Counted from the stretch's first letter, positions 11,514-24,664 are shown. The stretch: DNA of 64,000 nucleotides from Spinacia oleracea (GCF_020520425.1 NC_079487.1:112130141-112194140), one strand, 5' to 3'. A program made the numbers and translations. The notes: a model not told the origin generated them from the sequence alone.

Positions 11514-11916
11514 ATTTTCTATTATTGACATGAAAGTTTGACTAAAATTTTACCAAAATTTTAATAATGGCATATTCCATAATCCTATATTTTTCCATAT
11601 ATAAACATTTATACAAAAGGAGAGAAAATAAAAAAAGAATAAAATAAATATGTCTTTTTAGGAAAGAGTTTTTGGCGGGAAAAATTTTCACCAGGAAATG
11701 ACACGTGTCATTCCTGGTGTCTCTTTTAGTGTATAGTAATAGATTTATAAATAAATGTTAACATGAAGTCTAAACCAACTAAATTTTTATTTGATTTTTT
11801 TATTTTCTATGGAATAAATGGTATACATGCATTTCGTCCAATATTGTGCTCAAGAAAAATCTAAAATTTTAACTATTCAATGTAGCGACCGGAGCATCGC
11901 CCGGGCCACACACTAG

Positions 11917-12187
11917 TGTAGAATTATAGTCAAGCAACCATCATGCCACAAGTATTTCATTAAAATTATTGTAAGTTAATTATATACTAGGTATGTGTTA
12001 ACTATTTAATTGCAATTAATTACCTCAAAATCAATTTAGCAACTCTTTTTTGAAAATAATGGGGGTCCCTTTGGACCCCTCCAGGGCTTCATAGGTCCGC
12101 CCCTGCTTTGAGGAGAATTCCACAGCTTGTTTTAGATTTTATATGTTTTGCGTTATGTACGGATGTTTTACAAGCAAGCATCTACTC
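11917..12187. other. Intergenic DNA with a DNA-element end
   Basis: AT-rich host sequence. At 12059-12105 a GC-rich stretch (gggggtccctttggacccct...ggtccgcccctg) looks like the terminus of a DNA transposon and echoes the first bases of the window. I found no partner terminus inside the window. Confidence 0.35.
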
Positions 12188-12450
12188 TGTTAGGATAATG
12201 CCTTGAATCGGTCAAGCCCCTTACTGCAACGCCTTAGCACGGGGATCTCGCATCTGTCTAGAAAGTACTATATAAATTAACTCTTTAGGTCATAACCTAG
12301 TTGTATTCTGTAATTTGTACTCCTCAAGATCAATAAAAAAAAAAATCCCCTTTGCCTGTAGACGTAACTAACACATTGTTAGTGAACCACGTTAAATCTT
12401 TGTGTTCTTTATTTACGTTATTTAATCTTTCTTTGTATCCGTTGTAACCT
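12188..12450 (+). mobile_element. Probable solo or truncated LTR relic (copia type)
   Basis: Starts TGTTAGGATAATGCC, a start common to plant copia LTRs. A TATA-like word (TATATAAATTAA) lies near 12270, an AATAAA-like word near 12330, then GTGAACCACGTTAAATC and TTTGTATCCGTTGTAACC near the right side. No internal coding region is attached. Right edge approximate. An old fossil. Confidence 0.45.
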
Positions 12451-15400
12451 ACTCTTTCACTTTTTTTTTTGGGTGCCATGGAATGCAACTCCTATAAGCG
12501 CATCTACGCATGCGAAATAACTGATGTGTGTACACGGCCATATGCTTCTACGTACAGTTCCATGACAAATTAGGAAACGCATAGTTGGCACTGAGCTCGC
12601 TGGCCAGGCGGTATGGCTAACACGGGTTTGGCCCGGCCTTCCGATATGGCTACGTGTACCATTCCTTTTGCATTCTCCTATAAAAAGAAAGACGGATTCT
12701 TGCTTGAAATAGAATGAGATTATTGACTTTTACTAAGGCCTCATTAGTCATTACGACTGATTTTTACTTAATACCAAGTATTTTAAGGTGAACTGAATGT
12801 CGGCAAAACCCTCTTTAAGGCAGGGAGTGTATCTTTACTTTAAAACTAACTTGATGAAATAAATTGTCAAGCTAAATAGTTCGTATTAAAATCTGACTCA
12901 AGAAATATCATATCCGCATGATAAAAGAAGAAAAGGTTAATAATTCCACGTTAAAATCGTATGACTAGTTTTAACGTGGAACCTCTTTTGGTCTTGTCAA
13001 GTAAACTCTCTCAATCTATTGGGAATGGGCGGGGCTTAGGCAACTGTTTTGTTTCTCTATTAACAATCCATACTCAAATGCTCCACCTTCTCTGTTGGTT
13101 CGAATAATCTAACAATTGACATCTCTTTTCGTCATCCTTAAGATCAATTAATTAATGATAGTAGAGATTCAATCTACGTCGTAGGTTTTATTTCCAGAAA
13201 TAAGAAGAAAAAAGTGATATGCTTTGATTTCTATTCTACTTCCATAATGTACTTCAATTTTATTGAACCAAACCAAATGGAAAAAATAATCATTTACTTA
13301 ATTAATTGATTAGCGCGCTAAGTAATCTCATCACCAAGCCATTTCACATCATGGATAAGAAAACAGGTCAGTGGAGATCTAAGATGGTCCATAATAGACG
13401 TTAAGATATACACGGAATTTAAGCAACTTAATTAAGCCAAGAGATTGATGGATGGAAACAACAATGATACTCAAACAAGTAAAACTTTTAGTTATTACTG
13501 ATCCGGCCACAACATTTTACTATTTAGGCTGGTCAATTATCTTCTGGTAAACTCATTGAACACATATAAGTCTGACGGGGTTCCATTTTAATATCAATTG
13601 GTGATAGATGAAGTACGTAGGTCACCAATATTATATGTTAGTCAACCTCCCTTTATTTCTTCCATATGGGACAACCAGTCTCAACTCACATGTGTGTTAG
13701 TTTTCTAAACAACTTCCCTAAAAATGTACATGGCGAATATTATACACAATTCTTAATTGAATTCAATAATAATGTCAATAGAATTAGGGTTCCATACATG
13801 TTCATGAGAGCATAACATAAAGGGATAAGTTTTCCCTGGTTTCCACTATAGCCTCCGAATCTGTCCTTTCAACTATGGAAATTGTGTACTCCATCTTTTA
13901 AATTGGAGCTATCATTTAAAGAGACCACTTTAGTAGCATCTTGCATTTTCACATATAAATAAAGTATATTATTGACTAGATCGAGCATTATTCATTATTA
14001 TTATTGATTGTTCATCTTTTTTGAGTCCATACTTAGTTTGTGATTGTAGAATTTAGCTACTATCGATATTTTAAGACTTCGTACGAACGATGCAGCATTT
14101 TAACAACTTGCACCTTAAAATATTTAATATAGCATATACTTATTTAATTACATTCAAGACTCGCTAAATATCTTGTAGACAACTAATGAGTTTTAGTCTC
14201 GTGGTTAAAACTGAGATTGTACGATATTTTACAAGTACAAATTACTCCTCCCCCATATGTAATTTGTATTGCTGCCTTTGTAAGTTGTAACTCATTAAAA
14301 AACAAAAACAAAATATCATGTAGACCAAGTATTTAATTTAGTGTACCATATATACGTTCCGTATGTTCTCTAACTGTCTAACCTTTATACTAGTCACCCA
14401 AGCTAAAAGGATAAAAAGGAAAAGGGTAGAAAGTACTTTTGTTATTGTCAAGAGGTTAACACTTTGAACCTCACCCTTTAACAATTTCCATATATGCATT
14501 TTTGTTGTTAGATCTTGATTTTTATTATAGCCGGCGGTATTTATAGAATGTGTTTCAATAAATGAATTGATTTTAGTTCAAAAAGAGTTTGGTTGATACA
14601 CAAAGCTACGCAGAATGAAAATTAAAACGTGTTCTCTGAATTGTATTGAAAGTACAAGTTTAGAATTGTACCCATGATTTAATTTAACCTTTTAAAGGTG
14701 TACTCCGTATATAAGATGAGGGTTTGAACTAGATTTAATTTTAACCGGATAAACTATTTACTATCGGTACACCATTTGTCATACATGTATAAGGTAGTTG
14801 CATTGGTGTTGTTTGACTCTTCCACGGAAAATATATATTAATAATACACTAAACTCAATATGAAGAAACGATGGCGAAATCCTTTTTGACCAGAGAAAAT
14901 AGGGATTGTAACATTAAGACGGAGACATATATGTACAAGTCAAGATAATTCTGCATGACCTAATCTAGTCCTACTTATGTGATCCACGATACTTCTTTTC
15001 AAGTAAAAAGCAGAAATAAAAGATATACCCACTAATCATCATTTTTAAAAGGTAAAACAAAAGAAGACTTCTTTTCCAGTGTCATTTTCAGCCCTAAAGT
15101 GTTCAAATGAATGATTAATTTTGCACATGCTTATCTACCTTTAATCACCTTACCTTATTACCAACTTGCTAAAACAATTACTAACACATACTGTAATTAA
15201 TACTTTGTAATTTTGTATACAAACTTAAATCATATGTGCATGTGCAAATGTGAGTAAAAAAATGTAAATCGGTGCACCGTTCATGTAGAGCTAGATGAGT
15301 AGCTGCACCCCTAAATTGCCTACTTTAAGGTTGCTTATTGGTGTGGCTTATTCCAAGCTACATCGTTAATTATTACTCCGTAGAAGATAAAAGATCAATA

Positions 15401-16319
15401 AAATAAAAGGGTTTTTTCGATATATAAAGTAAACACGCAACCTAATATTTATAGAAAAATTCTGATTCCAAATAGTAGAAACTTGCACTGAATTTACATG
15501 TGTTGGTGTAGCCATATAGTGGGCAGAAGTAAGTGTAAAATCCAACGCTTAAAGATTTTGTTCCCCATTTTAATTATAGATTACATCATTGCATTGCATG
15601 ACGTGATTGCGCTCCATTTAACTCCCCTCGTTCATTCATCTCACTCTCATCGAACCCTCTCATTTTACCCGACTCTTGCACTACACCAATGTTTAATTAT
15701 CTTTAAATTAATAAATTACTTTTGTAGAAAAATGATGGAAACCACTACAATTAACCTACTATTTTTGTGTAATGGAAAAGTAAATGCGGCATATATATAT
15801 AATATTCCGTATTTATGGGATGTGACGGTTGAAATTTTAATAAAATATAAGTAGGTAGGTTGAAATTAAATACATAATTTGTCCAAAACAAGTGTAAGGT
15901 AAGGTTAGTGAAACTATTTTAATGGGATTCAATAAGGAACGATGTTCATGCGACTTTAGTGATGATGAGATGGAACTTTAGCAAAATCTAGGGAGACTTT
16001 TATGTGATTGGGTTTACTTTATTGTCTTAAATTTTTTTATTTTTTTTGTAGGGGACATTTATTGTCTTATTTGTACAGAGTATAAACTTATCTTATTATT
16101 TCTTTCCTTCGTAAATACTCTAAAACTAAAAATATTATTATTGATGAGCTTTCACTTGAGTCACAAAAATCTTTCATAATTGTTTTTTTATCCTACAATG
16201 GTGAGTCCTTGTTTTCAAAACTCGTTTAAGACTCAAACATCCAATGGTGAGTCCTTGTTTTTAAAACTCAAACATCCTATGGTGAGACTTTTAAAAAGTA
16301 ACTTTTCATTTATTACAGA
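12451..16319. other. Gene-poor AT-rich region
   Basis: No supported coding region on either strand. Open frames here are short, lack recognisable motifs and have no splice-consistent partners. An imperfect direct repeat (ccaatggtgagtccttgtt...aaactc, about 16195-16290) lies just left of the CACTA-type element. I see no RNA gene. Confidence 0.5.
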
Positions 16320-16624
16320 CACTACAAGAATTTGTATCTTTAATGACAACCTAATAACGACGGGTCAAAAATCCGTCGCAAAACCACGAGGCTAACAACC
16401 AAACAAAGACAAGAACAACCTCGCAAAACGACGAGGCTAACAACCAAACAAAGACGGGAACAACCGTCGCAAATGTCATTTACGATGGGTTAACGATGAG
16501 ATTTTCCATTAATGACGGCCCCCTTTTATGACGGGTTTACGACGGGAAATACCGCCGTTAATCAACGATTATTGACTTTTAGCGTCGAGATTTTCCGTTA
16601 TTAATGATACAATTTCTTGTAGTA
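16320..16624 (+). mobile_element. Non-autonomous CACTA (En/Spm) element, MITE-sized
   Basis: Begins CACTACAAGAATTTGTAT and ends with the near-inverse ATACAATTTCTTGTAGTA, flanked by a 3-bp duplication aga (16317-16319 and 16625-16627). The CACTA terminus and 3-bp duplication define the superfamily. Its 305 bp carry no gene, only repeated short words such as gacgggt and ccgtcgcaaa that are probably subterminal transposase sites. A relative lies at 62733-62980. Confidence 0.85.
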
Positions 16625-17633
16625 AGAAGGACTTCTATTTTATTTTTTCAGATTTTTTTTTCCAAAAACTTTCATTTGTAGGGACTAAAGAACTCTTTGG
16701 AGAAGAGTTATAAAAATGTTGTCAATTTTGATAACTCGTTTAATAGGGGCTCTTCTTTAACGACACTTTTTCTTCTTTTAAGCCCTATATGAATCTCCTA
16801 TTGGAGATAATCTAAGTGTACCATATACTGATATACTCCTTTTTCTAGTAGTTTTTTTACTCCATATTCCCCTTTAAAATTTCTCCATTTATCTTTTGGG
16901 TTTGTCCCTTTAACTTTTCCCGTCCATATGTCATAAATAATTATGCGAAAACAATTTCAACCATTTTACTCTCATAGTCTTCTCACATAAGTATCACTTT
17001 TGGTCTCTTCTTTTTCATCAACTTCTTCAATTGTACCAAAACTAAAAGAGTGCGGTTAACATTTTCCCAATGTGCCGAGGCAATTTTAGAGGGACGGAGA
17101 TAGTACATTTAAGAAGTTAATGACATTGAGTAGACCTAGTTATTGAATATGGCAACCCAATAAATATAGGGTTAATGTCAAGTTAAAGAGTTTTTATTGG
17201 ATATGACGTCAAGTTCAATATAAAGTCGAAGTTATAGCCAATAACTAGCTTTTGAGCTCGTTCAAAGAACGGGCGGTTGTATATTGGTTGTTTAGATGTC
17301 TTTTGAAGTTTTAATTAGTTAGTACTTGTGATTTTTGGTAACATATGAATTAAATAGAAGTGTAATTTAAAGGTTGGAAAAATATAAAAAGTAGAACTAT
17401 GATGAATAAATATTGGATGTTAAAGTGGTGGAGTGGAAGAGACTAATGAGTATAATAGACTAATAATAACTTGATGTTGAATAAGGAAAATGGAGTGGAA
17501 GAGGCATTAGAAGTTGTAAAACATAGAAACAATTAAAAAAAATTGAAAAAAACAACAAAACAAAGTGATGGATGAAAGGAGAGATGTCACATGGCTTCTA
17601 ATAATGAGATGCCACACGGCTTCTAATAACCTA
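16625..17633. other. Gene-poor region
   Basis: No gene seen. A 25-bp near-repeat (agatg.caca.ggcttctaata) occurs twice just left of the Stowaway element (about 17583 and 17608). Confidence 0.5.
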
Positions 17634-17987
17634 CTCCCTCCGTCTCTTTTTGTTCTTTATGTTTGTTATTTTGCACGCGTTTTACGACTAATTAATGTGC
17701 ATTGAGATTCCTCTATTTTTTTTATTTAAACAAGACAAATTACGTTTATTTGTAATGTTTTCACTTTTATCAAAATTCTGATATTGGAAAAATGAGAAAA
17801 TTTTAATGTCTCAATGGAAAAGTGTGAGATATTAAATGATCCAATGAATTTAATTGGTTAAAATAATTATTGGACACAAATTTTGATAGAATTTAAAGCA
17901 TTTATGTGATAATATAAAAAGAAATGTAAATAACATTTTGGTACACCAAAAAAGGAAAAAGTAAAGAACAAAAAGAGACGAAGGGAG
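17634..17987 (+). mobile_element. Stowaway MITE (Tc1/mariner)
   Basis: CTCCCTCCGTCTCTTTTTG at the left is mirrored by AAAAAGAGACGAAGGGAG at the right, and TA flanks both sides (17632-17633, 17988-17989). CTCCCTCCGT is the hallmark Stowaway terminus. 354 bp, no coding capacity. Confidence 0.92.
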
Positions 17988-17989
17988 TA

Positions 17990-19526
17990 TATTTTTCTTT
18001 TTAAATACTAAGTATAGATTTAGATTTTAAAAGATAATTAAATAATTACTCACATTTTTTCTAGGTTTTCATTCATATTTTGTTCACATTTGTCTCTTTC
18101 ATTTTTTTTTTTTATTATTTTTTTCTTGCCCATTTAATGGTCCACCAATTTAACCCGCCATTAACAAATGACTTGCTCTAGCCTCTAGCCCACCCAATAA
18201 CACCCCTCTTATGATGAGATTGATAACCCTAGCTTTTATGACCCAACCTGAACAACCTACACTGACGGCTGACCCTAATCCAACCTGCCCAATAACCGGC
18301 TATAACAGCAAGAACTTATGTTACAGACGGATGGTAATACCATAATTCATGGTATCCATGAAATTGATAAAATATACTACGTAGTTGGAACTCATGATTG
18401 CACATAACCACCAAAACAAGGCTTTCGTGACAAAGACAATGCACTAAGAAAGGGCGCATTAAGCAGCGCACTATCGCCAGGGGTTAGGAGAAGCGTCGTA
18501 AAGTGTCATGTGCGCTTCCAATAAAGGATTTCATTCATGCATTTGATGTGATAACATTGCTTGCTCCATCTTGTTGGGCACAATAACACCCTGTCCCTTA
18601 CATTTACAATGAATTTGGCGGTTTGCTGTCCTATTATGTTGTAGTGGTCGAATTTGCGTGCTAGTTTCCTTGGACAACTTTTGCCACCCAAATTGTGTGG
18701 ACTGTATATATTTTGTTCTAAACGGCCTAAATGGCTGATTGTCCGTTTTGGTGTTAAGAGTTTTAGGACTAACTTCGACTACAATAAGTCAATGATTACC
18801 TCAAGTAGTCAAGTATTCGGAATTCCTATGTTTTTTGACTTGTTGTATACTATGTACTTTGTTTTTTCTTTTATGTTTAATAGGTAACAAGAAGGGACCC
18901 TAGCGAACAAGCATCTATTATAGGTTAGTCAGCCCAATTAAACAATTCTTCGCTTGAGCTACGACTCACAAGCATTTCGCAGTTGTGAGGCTAAATTTTG
19001 TTACCTTCAAATTACAAGGTGAGTTTCACACCAACTCCACCAAGTTGTGCTGGTTTGCTTTATACTCTGTATATGTAACGAGTTTGTGTTCAATAGTCTC
19101 TTTCCTACGAAGTTTATTTTTATTCGTATGTAATTTAGGCTGTTTAAAATTTTGTAATATCATCTACTTTGCTATATTTTCTTTTGGTTGGTAGCTAAAT
19201 GGAAGGTGCAGGTAAAATTTGGTACAGATTGAATAGTCAATGTGACGAAGACAACCATTTACCAAGGTGACCCTTAATTAAAAGTGATAAGTCAAAGTGT
19301 TGATCAACGCATGTGTTTCAATTGATTTTTTGTCCTCAAACTTCTCCCTACGAGATAGTAGGCCGCAGGCCCAATATTTGCTTTTTGTTCACTAGTTCAA
19401 ACTATTACCGACATCATGATCAACTAATTATTCAAACATAAAAGAATCAATTAAATTTAAAGGAGATTTCACTCTAAAATAAAATTAATAATACTTGTTG
19501 AGTAGTAAGAATACTCATTGAACTTA
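17990..19526. other. Gene-poor region
   Basis: Short open frames on both strands between 18500 and 19200 have no recognisable domain. Nothing else identified. Confidence 0.45.
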
Positions 19527-19528
19527 TA

Positions 19529-19853
19529 CTCCCTCCCTCCGTCCCGGAATACTCGACCCGGTTTGACCGGCACAAATTTTAAGGAATTTGAATTGACTTA
19601 TTTAATTTAATAGGTAGTAGTTGATAGTGGGGTATTATTTTAATGTAGTTAGTGGGAGGTGGGTTAAGAAGTGAGGTTGGGGGAGAGTAGGGGTTGAATT
19701 TTTAATTATTTTTTGTATGGAGTAGGGGGTAGGTGGGTTAATAGGGGTGGAGTGAGAAATAATATAATATTGTTAGAATATTTCCATTTTTAGAAACAGG
19801 TCAAGGGACGACCCGATAAGGAAAACAGGTCAAGTATTCCGGGACGGAGGGAG
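19529..19853 (+). mobile_element. Stowaway MITE, first of an adjacent pair
   Basis: Left end CTCCCTCCCTCCGTCCCGG, right end CCGGGACGGAGGGAG, with TA target duplications (19527-19528, 19854-19855). Carries the internal word gtttgaccgg shared with its neighbour, so both belong to one family. 325 bp. Confidence 0.92.
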
Positions 19854-19906
19854 TAATTTGGCACTTTCACTCTTTTTTTTCTTTTTTTAATTGTAGTTTT
19901 TAGGTA

Positions 19907-20231
19907 CTCCTTCCGTCCCTTAATACTCGCACCGGTTTGACCGGTGCGGAGTTTAAGACATTTGAATTGACTTATTAATTTAATGGGTGTTAGTTGATAG
20001 TGGGGTATTTTTTTAATACAGTTAGTGGAAAATGTGTAAGAGGTGGAGAGTGGTGAGTGGATGTGTGAATTTTTAAATGATTTTTGTAGGGAATAGGGGT
20101 GTATGTGGAGTTAGTAAGTAAGTGTGAGAAATAATATAATATTGGTATAAATTTCCATTTATAGAAACGGTGCAAGTATTAAGGGACGGTCCGAAAAGGA
20201 AAGCGGTGCAAGTATTAAGGGACGGAGGGAG
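19907..20231 (+). mobile_element. Stowaway MITE, second of an adjacent pair
   Basis: Left end CTCCTTCCGTCCCTTAATAC, right end GTATTAAGGGACGGAGGGAG, flanked by TA (19905-19906, 20232-20233). Only 51 bp separate it from the previous MITE. Same length (325 bp) and same internal gtttgaccgg word. Confidence 0.92.
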
Positions 20232-20523
20232 TACTCGCCAACGATAATCAACTAAAGTAGTGCATAATACTTCGTATTTATTTATGGAAAATAAATGGAT
20301 ATGTAACAATAATACAAATAAAATACCTTATTATATTATAACCCATAAACAAATATCACTTTTAATTGTTATTATATTACAAAGTTGAATGCGTATATTT
20401 GAAATGTTAAACTTGTTAATTACATGGTACACTTACTATAATTATTTAGTGAGGAAGAGGAAGATGGTTACGTTCATTATGAAAGCGATGTGAAGGGTGA
20501 AGCTTCGGGCAATGAGCCCCGTG

Positions 20524-20592
20524 CCACCACTTGAGGTTGGTGGGAAGATTCAGGCAATAAGCTTCCGACCCACCACTTGAGGTTGGTGGGAG
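20524..20592. repeat. Twin inverted-repeat hairpins
   Basis: The word CCACCACTTGAGGTTGGTGG, itself able to fold (CCACCA with TGGTGG), occurs twice 46 bp apart inside a short imperfect tandem duplication. Function unknown. Confidence 0.6.
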
Positions 20593-23500
20593 GAATGCGA
20601 TGATAACAGCCTCGTAGTATGTCGACACGCATTGCAAACCTTTTGTTTATACGTTGCACTAATTAAGCTTGCTTTTGGCTAGGTTAAAGTATTAAACAGT
20701 AAACAAAGTGTAACAGTTACCGATAACTTAAGCAACAATTTTCTACAAATAAGGTGGAGGGGCCGGCGGCAGGTTGATAGGTGGTTTGAATAACTTCAAC
20801 TTCTTGATAATTCACTTCATGTATCACCATTTTCCTCAATGGAGGGACTGTTTTTCTGTTGGTGGTGCCCTAGCTATTGTTTACAATTATTCAGTTTCGG
20901 AAATTTGAATAAATTATGTTTTATGTATTATGTGGTGAATTGGTGATGTAACTACACCAACTAGTAATGTCGACAATCTTATTCTCCATCAAGACTAGGA
21001 GAATTTTGGACTATGGATGCATGTGCACGATGGTCAATTGCTTAATAACTTAAATATTATAAAACTATAAAACTCAAGTGTATATCTTTTGTTATTAATT
21101 ATAATGTTAGGTTATTTTATATATGCACTTATGTTTTATGTGCATATTGATTATAAAAAAACATATGCTCATGATCTAATTTACGATCGGTTGGTTGGGG
21201 GGGGGAGTAGTTTATAAATGATTTTTGGTGCATGCCTAGCAAGTAAATTTGACATATTTCATACTCCATTACCCAATCAACCAAAATCATCAACACAATT
21301 GCATATTTCGATTTTTGCAGAAATAGCCCCACACTCAAATTAAAACAATGTAAATTATCTCCTAGATTGCATCTCAATTGGATTTTCCATAGTCCATAAC
21401 ATAACTTTTCTTATCGTAACAATGAACTTTGTGTTTGTCACTATACCTCTAGTGCAAAAGGGCTTGGTTGTACTTATCATTAACAAAATGTCAAAAAACA
21501 AATACGGAGTATAAATAGTTATGATGATGTAAGCAAGAGAAGGTAGCTCAGGTCGCCCCCCATAGTTGTCGATCTGAGACCAGTGAATAGATGGAAAAGC
21601 AGTACATACATTGTCTACAAATAAGTAAGTTATGGTGGTGGGGCCGTGAGGGGAGTTATGCCGGATAATTGCGAGTTATAGTAGTAGTAGTATATTAGCA
21701 GCACCAAAATTGTCTTTTAGTAAAAGAACATGGGGTTGTAATAAGTTGTAACATGCTGAAATGATGGAATCGAAGAAAACAATAATAGAGCTACTAGTCT
21801 TGATTGCTAATGACACTCCCATAAAGGAAACGGCGTACACGTTCCCCTCGCCCCTCCCTACTCGTAGGACTCACTATATACAAATACATTCGTTTGTTGC
21901 AACATGCATGCAGATATTTTGTATATTCAATAAGCTAGATTGGATGTTGATAAAATGGACAAATTCAGATTGTTACACCCACAAGAGAAAATGATACTAG
22001 TGAAAACATACACCACAAGCTATAGCTAGCACGATGTTGACAAATCTTATCTGATTTTATAATTTATACATGTTTTAATATCCAACAAATTGCTCTTTAA
22101 CATCGTACAATCAGCCATTAGCTAACAATTAACCTCTTTTACGTGAAATGATGCATATCTTTGATATAGTGGACATTCTATCTATCCATAAGCGATCTTT
22201 CAAAACCTTACACATGTAATGAACAAAGTACGAGGTAATTTTGAAAGAAATTTTTTTAAAAAGTTTGACTCGAAATCCCCTCTCAAAAATAAGTTCTAAC
22301 AATTAATTTTCTCCTTAGGCTTGAATAAGTGTACGATTTACCCTATCACAGAGGGTGAGGCTATTCATTTATTCTCATCCATGCTTCTCCGATAGAAGAC
22401 CCTTAAATTTTTTTGTGGTATAATAGGAATGCTCCTTAATCTCCTAAAACACCATGCAAATCCACTTTCAATGATGTATATTATTCCTCCTTACCCTCTT
22501 CCTACAAGAGAAACAAACAAAAAAAAAAAAACTGGGCCACGGTATAAGCAAAGCTGACCACACTATAAGGGTATTTTTCTATCCACTTCCCAACATAGTG
22601 GCCTAGTGGGCTTCAGTTGATTAAAGGCCAGCCTAATCCACTACAGGACTAAAGATACATCATATTCAATTATTGATGAACCATTAAAATCTTGCTCTGT
22701 CTTATTAGTTATTATCCCGAAAGAGACAATCTCAATTAATCCAAAATTAAATTAATATAATTTTAATTCAATGAATTTAAATTGATATGAACATACTTAT
22801 ATTGATTAAAATTTAATAGAAATTGATTGACTTTTAATGATCTAAATCGAAATAATTCAATCAAGCAAGGAAAAAGGTAAAATATACAGATGTGTAATGG
22901 GAAATACATACAAACCAAATGTAAACGAGTACTACATATAAACATTTCTCTTTTATTCCATGTAAATTGTTGTTCCGTATTCCAACATTTTTTAATTGAA
23001 GTATAAAGTTGGATAGTTAATACTTAGAATGACAAATGTGCCTTTAATCATGCGAGGAGTATAAGGTCAGTGCAAAATGCAGATGGATAAGTATAGCCAA
23101 CTGTAAGAAACCATCAAAATATTCCAAACAATCTTAAATTCGCAATGTAATGAATTATAAAAAGGTGACTTTTTTATATGCAATGAGAATATCGTACAAA
23201 GGTGTATGCAATAAACGTGATTTTTTATTTATTTAGCTTGTAAATTCGTAATGTAATGAATTATACAGCTACAAATCCTTTGAAACAACTTTTGGGTGAT
23301 GAAAGGATGAAATACGCCATGCATCTTAAATTCTTAATATGTGGTCTCACAAACTAAACATTTTGAGGCCGTTTAAATGTTGTTTTTTTCACACTGAACA
23401 CAAAGGGCCTTGGCCCAAAAAAAGCACTTGTAGCAAGTCTACAAAGGAATTGTCCTTCCTAGCAGCCCACCATGATTATGAGATATCGACTCCAATCTCA

Positions 23501-23728
23501 TGGTGAAGACTACAAAGCCCGAAAAGAGACCCGGAGGGTTCACATAGAAACTGCGACCAAACAATCGGAAGTGCCAAAACCAATTTTTGGACTAGAGAAA
23601 ATATCAATAGGTCTAGTGTACAACTACAAAGCCTATACGTCCGCTACACCCGTCCACTGCTCGACACACCCTCTGCTCTTGTCACCCTTACCTTGCCATC
23701 AGGTTGAGGAATGCTAAACCTCAAGTGA

Positions 23729-23936
23729 CTTGTGTCCATATGGATATGGATACAAGTGACCTAAAAACAACTATTTTTAGTACCAACACAGCATATGTCA
23801 GTACCAATAACACAAATAATTTGTATTGGTACTTCTTAGCAATGTATTAGTATACCAATACCATACTAGTCTTAGTAACAATACCAAATTAGCGGGTACC
23901 AATTACAAGCTACTTGTGTCCATATGGATACAAGCC
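23729..23936. repeat. Pair of near-perfect palindromes
   Basis: CTTGTGTCCATATGG...ATACAAG occurs twice (about 23729-23756 with a 6-bp internal expansion, and about 23911-23932). Between them are further self-complementary words built on ggtac and ttgg. This could be a foldback-type element with short ends; no target duplication identified. Confidence 0.4.
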
Positions 23937-24664
23937 ACTAAAGACTTCCTCCCATCAGATTACCAACCATACAAAAAAGTAAAAAGTGATCTCATATCCT
24001 ATGATAAAAAGTATATACATGGCAATCTTTCTTGCGACGTGTACTCTAATCCGTGGGAGACTGAGAATGCAAGGATGTAACATTCCCCTTGTGTGCACAT
24101 ACTAGCTATCAATTTAATTGTGACAATCGTGAAAATGCTATTACATGAGGTAAGACAAGCCATCAGCACAAACAACAAATCTCTAGTTATCTTATTCCAA
24201 CTATATTAGAGAGTAGATGCTGACAATGGGTATCAGAGATACCAATAGTGGCAATAGTTTTTGTAAGGTCATGAATGTGTAATCCAAAGCAATTGAGGTC
24301 AGAACTGTGATTGCTTCTACAAAATCTAAGGTGTAAAATTCAGCCACACCCACTCAGCTGATAACAATATCCAACACCGTGAACTCGTCTAAATAAGGCT
24401 GAGAATGTTCCTTCTTTGTAATCAATCTCCAATTCTAGACCCACAATCAAGCAACAAGATAATATAGCATTACAAACAATGTGCAAAGAATGTAAATGCC
24501 AATATCGTATCAAAATCAGGAGTTTTATGAAAGAATGGACTTCATTCACTATAACATGCTACGGAGTACTACATTATCAGTGTTCTTCGCCTTACTATCA
24601 CAACAAAAACTACTACGGTGCAAAATTTACAAGGATCATACCCGATCACACACCAAACATACAA

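Larger units (their letters stand above)
890..11743 (-). mobile_element. Inner non-autonomous Helitron (minus strand), split by the copia element
   Basis: Read on the minus strand, the 5' end is at 11743: host A, then TCTATTACTATACACTAAAAG. The 3' end is at 890-893 (CTAG, then host T), preceded by a hairpin-forming GC word around 901-918 (CCGTGC/GCATGG). The host dinucleotide closes to AT once the element is removed (a889, t11744), as expected for Helitron insertion. Removing the copia element leaves about 475 bp with no coding capacity. The two ends are paired by inference. Confidence 0.55.
665..11916 (+). mobile_element. Outer non-autonomous Helitron, interrupted by a second Helitron and a copia element
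   Basis: The left end begins with TC after a host A (665) and continues as TCTATAG...CTATACTAATATATTAAAAAG, the AT-rich 5' end typical of plant Helitrons. TC at 673 is an alternative start. The right end shows a GC-rich imperfect hairpin (about 11888-11907, CCGG...CGCCCGGG) followed by a short spacer and CTAG at 11913-11916, then host T. Without the nested insertions the element is only about 390 bp and codes for nothing. Helitrons replicate by rolling circle, have TC...CTRR ends, no terminal inverted repeats and no target duplication, and insert between A and T. I infer that both ends belong together from their orientation and the nesting; no second copy is available in the window to confirm it. 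Confidence 0.5.

Noticed and set aside
21547-21559. 13-base match to miR398 (ctcaggtcgcccc) with a short local hairpin
   Set aside because: The rest of the 21-nt guide does not match, the stem is only about 9 bp, and a 13-base match to some known miRNA is expected by chance in a window this size.
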